Shown: positions 60,619 to 64,000 of the stretch, piece after piece | Numbering within the stretch: the stretch's first letter is position 1 | Layout: each line of letters starts with the position of its first letter | The notes under the pieces: model-generated | What the model was told of the DNA's origin: nothing | Database searches by the model: none | The model's input: the letters and a program-made list of their open reading frames with translations, nothing else | Program-made: the position numbers and the translations under genes | Assembly (NCBI RefSeq): GCF_005145025.1 | Contig: NZ_CP039695.1 | Coordinates: forward strand, 744,001-808,000 | Length of the DNA: 64,000 bases | From: Novosphingobium sp. EMRT-2 | Lineage (GTDB): Bacteria > Pseudomonadota > Alphaproteobacteria > Sphingomonadales > Sphingomonadaceae | Direction: 5' to 3'

Positions 60619-63567
60619 TCAGAAGCGGAAACCGGCCGCCACGCCATAACGGCGCGGTTCAAGCGTGAAGATGTTGGTGAAGTTCCCCGAGGACTGGTCC
60701 GTCACGTACAGACCCGTGATCGGGTTCGAGTTGCCCAGATTCTGGACGAAGCCGCGAATGAACCAGCGGCGATCGGGACCATCGATCTGCAGCTGCGCGT
60801 TGATCTGGGTGTAGCTCGGGATCCGGTTGACGGCACCGTTGAAGATATTGCCGGTCGAGGTGCCCGTCAGCACGATGTCGAAGCGCGGCGTAATCGAAAG
60901 ACGGCCAGCCGGAATCTCGTACTGGACGCCCGCCGCAACCTTGTAGTCCGGCGCGCCGGGCAGCTTGTTGCCCTTGATGTTGACCGGAATACCCGAGGTA
61001 TAGACGCTGATGCCCTTGGGATCGAACGCCGCACCGTTGGTGGCAGCAACCGCCTGCAACGCCGCGCAGATGCTGTAGGCACCAGTCGAGGCGATCCCGC
61101 TGCCCGCGCCGAACGACGTTGTGGGCCGCAAGCCAGCACCCGCTGCAACGCCGGGAATGCTGCCTGCGTTGATAAGGGTGTTGACCGTGTTGACGAAGGC
61201 GTTGACGCCGGCAACATTGCCGGCGGTATTGGCCCCGACGGCGCAGTTCGCCGCGTTGGTGATGTCCTTGATGATGACCGCATCGGAACGGCCGCCGCCA
61301 AAGTCACGCGGGTTGGCAAGGTATTTGTCTTCCGACACCTTCGTATTGAGATAGCTGGCGGAGATGTTCACCGACAGCCCCGGCGTCGGCCGCAGGATCG
61401 CTTCGGCTTCCAGGCCCCAGATATTCGCGCTTACGTTGTCGTTGACCGACGTGCGGGCGACGATGCGGGAAAGCTGAAGATCCTTGTACTTGTAGTAGAA
61501 CCCGGTGAGGTTCAGAGTCAGCTTGCCGAACTGGTTCTTCGACCCGATTTCGAATGCGTTCACGAATTCCGGAGAAAACGTTTCCGGCACCGCGAAGATC
61601 GGCGAAAGCGGCGGGTTGATGCCACCCGACTTGTAGCCACGCGAATAGGACAGATAGATGAGGTTGTCCGGCGTGATCTGGAAGTCCAGAACCGCGCGCC
61701 CGGTCAGTTCGTTGAACTTGGCGTTGCGAACCTGGAAGGGCTGATTGCCCGGCAGATTGGCATCGGCGTCGTAAGAACCGAAATAGGGCGACGTGTAGGC
61801 GTTAGCCGAACCATTCGGCACGAGCCAGTTGAACACCGTCGTGCGGGCGATGATGTCCTTCTGATCGTGGTTGTAGCGCAGGCCGAGCGTCAGTTTGATG
61901 CGGTCATCGAACTTGTAATACGCTTCGCCGAAGATGCCGTAGCTCGAAACCTTCAGGTAATCGGAGTTATTCCGGTAGAACGGCGTCGCCAGATACGCGG
62001 GCGGCTGCCCCGAGCCGAGCGCCGTGAACGCACCACCCACACCGGCGAAGTAGTCGAGACCGAACGAGTTCACGTAGTAGCTGTTTTCGGACATCGTCAG
62101 CTTGCTGTAGATGCCGCCCAGCAGGAAGTTGAACTTGCCGTCCCACTTCGAGCTGAGGATGGCTTCCGCCGACCAGCTCTTGTTGTACTGGACCGATCGG
62201 TCGAAGTCCTGCGGCGACATGGCGCAGGACTTGTGCCCACCGTAAACGCCCGTGCCCGTTTCTTCCGGCAGCGAGGTGCAGATCACGCCGGTCGGGCCAT
62301 TCGGCATCAACGCGTCAGCCACCGGCTTGAGATAGGTGGCAAGGCCGGCGCCCAACGCGCCCGACGCGGCGGCGGCCAGCGTGTTCAGCGTCGGCTGGAT
62401 CAGCGCGCGGCTCTGAATCGAGTTCGTGTAGTCCTGGCTCGAATCGACCCGGACGCTTTCGAAGTTCCCGGTCAGCTTCAGGCTCAGCCCCTTGCCGAGA
62501 TCCTGATCCAGAGAGCCCACGACGATCCATTCGTCGGTAAAGTAATTCGGTTCGGTATCCGTGTTGATTACGCGTGGATCGGCCGGATTGACCACGCCCG
62601 AATAGCTGTCCGGGCCATAGAGATCGCCCAGCGCGAAATTCGGCATCCCTGGTTGGCCTGCGGGCAGTCCACGAATTGCAAAGAACTGCTTTGACGTCAG
62701 GATCGAAGCCAGCGTGCTGTTGCCGTTGGTGACGCCATAGCCCTGCGTGGCGTTGAGGCAGCCGATGATTCCGGTCGGATCACGCTGGCACAGCTGCTTC
62801 TGGATGCGCATGCGATGGTCTTTTTCGCGGAAATACTGCGCCATCAGGTCGATCGTCGTGCTGGAGGTCGGCTCCCACCGCACCGAAGCGCGAACGCCAT
62901 ACATGTTGCGATCGTCGTAGTGCTTGCCGTTGGCGAGATTCAGGGTGTAGCCATCACGGTTGAGGTAGAAGCCCGCGAGACGGACGCCAAGCGTGTCCGT
63001 GAGGGGCGCGTTCAGCATCCCCTTCACCTTGATCGAATTATAGTTGCCGTATTCGGCTTCGCCCGACGCGCCGAACTTGCTGAGATCGGGCTTGGCCGTG
63101 ATCAGATCGACGACGCCCGAGGTGGCGTTGCGGCCGAACAGCGTGCCTTGCGGGCCGCGCAGAACCTGGATCTGCGCAAGATCGTAGAATTCGCCTTCGA
63201 AGAGACGGGTCTGGAAAAGCGGCGAGTCATTGAGGTGGATGGCGGTGGCCTGGTCGCACGTCACGCCCACGCAAAGGTCGCCGATGCCGCGGATCGTAAA
63301 GCTGGACGATGTGAAGTTCGTCTTGGTGAAGGTGATGTTGGGCAGCGACAATTGCAGATCGCTTGTGTTCTTGATCTGCTGCTTGTCCAGCGCTTCAGGC
63401 GTAAACGCGCTCACCGCGATCGGAACGTCCTGCAGGCGTTCCGACTGACGCTGGGCGGTGACGATGATTTCTTCGGTATCTGCCGATCCACCAGCAGACT
63501 GTGCGAAGGCGGGAGTTGCGACTGCCGACGCGCATACGCCAACAAGCAGGGAAAGCTTGCCCCTCAT
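60619..63567 (-). CDS. TonB-dependent outer membrane receptor
   Basis: This is a large receptor of 982 residues. It has a signal peptide (MRGKLSLLVGVCASAVATPAFA), a TonB box-like EEIIVTAQRQSERL, and a plug with DVPIAVSAFTPEALDKQQI, SFTIRGIGDLCVGVTCDQAT and LRGPQGTLFGRNATSGVVDL. A barrel follows, ending in ARRYGVAAGFRF-like ...RYGVAAGFRF. Its plug has an unusual cysteine pair (LCVGVTC), and more Cys occur in the barrel loops. The usual ligands of this group in sphingomonads are plant compounds, siderophores or metals. Its position upstream of DUF2946, SCO and PepSY genes suggests copper, which remains inference. Confidence 0.92.
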   Translation of the reverse strand: MRGKLSLLVGVCASAVATPAFAQSAGGSADTEEIIVTAQRQSERLQDVPIAVSAFTPEALDKQQIKNTSDLQLSLPNITFTKTNFTSSSFTIRGIGDLCVGVTCDQATAIHLNDSPLFQTRLFEGEFYDLAQIQVLRGPQGTLFGRNATSGVVDLITAKPDLSKFGASGEAEYGNYNSIKVKGMLNAPLTDTLGVRLAGFYLNRDGYTLNLANGKHYDDRNMYGVRASVRWEPTSSTTIDLMAQYFREKDHRMRIQKQLCQRDPTGIIGCLNATQGYGVTNGNSTLASILTSKQFFAIRGLPAGQPGMPNFALGDLYGPDSYSGVVNPADPRVINTDTEPNYFTDEWIVVGSLDQDLGKGLSLKLTGNFESVRVDSSQDYTNSIQSRALIQPTLNTLAAAASGALGAGLATYLKPVADALMPNGPTGVICTSLPEETGTGVYGGHKSCAMSPQDFDRSVQYNKSWSAEAILSSKWDGKFNFLLGGIYSKLTMSENSYYVNSFGLDYFAGVGGAFTALGSGQPPAYLATPFYRNNSDYLKVSSYGIFGEAYYKFDDRIKLTLGLRYNHDQKDIIARTTVFNWLVPNGSANAYTSPYFGSYDADANLPGNQPFQVRNAKFNELTGRAVLDFQITPDNLIYLSYSRGYKSGGINPPLSPIFAVPETFSPEFVNAFEIGSKNQFGKLTLNLTGFYYKYKDLQLSRIVARTSVNDNVSANIWGLEAEAILRPTPGLSVNISASYLNTKVSEDKYLANPRDFGGGRSDAVIIKDITNAANCAVGANTAGNVAGVNAFVNTVNTLINAGSIPGVAAGAGLRPTTSFGAGSGIASTGAYSICAALQAVAATNGAAFDPKGISVYTSGIPVNIKGNKLPGAPDYKVAAGVQYEIPAGRLSITPRFDIVLTGTSTGNIFNGAVNRIPSYTQINAQLQIDGPDRRWFIRGFVQNLGNSNPITGLYVTDQSSGNFTNIFTLEPRRYGVAAGFRF

Positions 63568-63796
63568 AGCTCAGACCTCTCTCTCCAGCGGTGCCCCTCG
63601 TTGATGTGGGCTACCCCGGAACACAGGACATAACGAGCGGGATTCCTTGTCAATGGCCAATTCGCATTCGCGCCTTGCCGTAGCGGCAACCCATTCGGCG
63701 CGTGATTTTAATGACACAGTTAACTGAAATTTTCGCGATATTACGATGTCACATTCCCCGCTTGCACTACACACTACAATGTGAAATACCCGAATC

Positions 63797-64000
63797 ATGT
63801 CTACTGACCTCATCGAACGCATCCGCCGACTCATCGTCGATGGCGGCATGTCCCGCTCCGGCCTCGCGCGTGCCGCTGGCCTCCACGCCAACACCCTGCG
63901 CGACGTGACGCAGCCGAACTGGAACCCCACGGCGGACACACTCGCCAAGCTGGAACGCGTCCTCAGCGAGAGCGACGACGCGCCGGCGCTCGTTCCCATC
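63797..64000 (+). CDS. Partial HTH-domain regulator, 3' end beyond the window
   Basis: The first 68 codons are seen, without a stop. They encode a helix-turn-helix of Cro/C1 type: IERIRRLIVDGGMSRSGLAR, AAGLHANTLRDVTQPNW, and NPTADTLAKLERVLSE. The remainder of the protein is unknown, so it may be a short DNA-binding protein or the first domain of a larger regulator. It is divergent from the TonB receptor gene, with 229 bases between the starts, so it could control that gene. Confidence 0.7.
   Translation, partial: MSTDLIERIRRLIVDGGMSRSGLARAAGLHANTLRDVTQPNWNPTADTLAKLERVLSESDDAPALVPI

Noticed and set aside
63750..63785. Inverted repeat TCACATT/AATGTGA before the partial HTH gene
   Set aside because: The arms are 7 bases with a 22-base spacer, which is too loose to call an operator.

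Overview
The window is high-GC DNA, densely coded on both strands. It looks chromosomal and comes from an alphaproteobacterium of the Sphingomonadales, most likely Novosphingobium or a close relative. The grounds are the two large TonB-dependent receptors, a fused HyuA/HyuB 5-oxoprolinase, a DUF2239 gene, an emrAB-nodT efflux operon, and short palindromes of the kind scattered between sphingomonad genes (around GTCCCAGC, CCCTCCCGC and CCTGAGCTTG). I saw no rRNA, tRNA, CRISPR array, phage module or insertion sequence. The genus is an inference from gene style, not from a marker gene.

Layout. 0-6 kb: a partial quinol-monooxygenase-like gene and recN, then a plus-strand PlcP-like phosphoesterase/glycosyltransferase pair and a crotonase, then bamD and an Rrf2 regulator. 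6-13 kb: 5-oxoprolinase, a small cytochrome c, a MarR regulator and a HerA-like ATPase. 13-16.7 kb: ahpF and ahpC for peroxide defence, then a DUF2239-DUF1330 operon behind a strong palindromic promoter. 17-22.4 kb: an EmrA/EmrB/NodT drug efflux operon followed by its probable TetR regulator, and the remnant of a second TetR gene. 22.6-28 kb: a GAF-GGDEF-EAL protein, an AIM24 protein and a TonB receptor. 28-32 kb: the sulfate ABC operon (sbp, cysT, cysW, cysA) ending in a 58-residue YezD protein.

32.5-38.9 kb: ppk1 and ppx for polyphosphate, a PilZ protein, and the modABC molybdate transporter. 38.9-43.1 kb: a flavoprotein, an AT-rich gap with a probable small RNA, folD, then a cytochrome c'/cytochrome b561 pair behind a 12-bp inverted repeat. 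43-51 kb: a CzcCBA-type metal efflux operon divergent from its response regulator/kinase pair, then an Lrp regulator divergent from putA (51.4-55 kb). 55-64 kb: a penicillin-acylase-family hydrolase, and a minus-strand run that looks like copper and cytochrome-oxidase handling (TonB receptor, DUF2946, DUF2244, a small protein, SCO, and a PepSY membrane protein with a His/Met-rich loop). The window ends in a partial HTH gene.

Most genes are ordinary housekeeping or transport functions. The parts most worth a second look are the candidate small RNA and the three-way-junction palindrome between 40.5 and 40.8 kb, the palindromic promoter of the DUF2239-DUF1330 operon, the putative copper cluster at 57.2-63.6 kb, and the possible phosphate-starvation lipid-remodelling pair at 2-4 kb.
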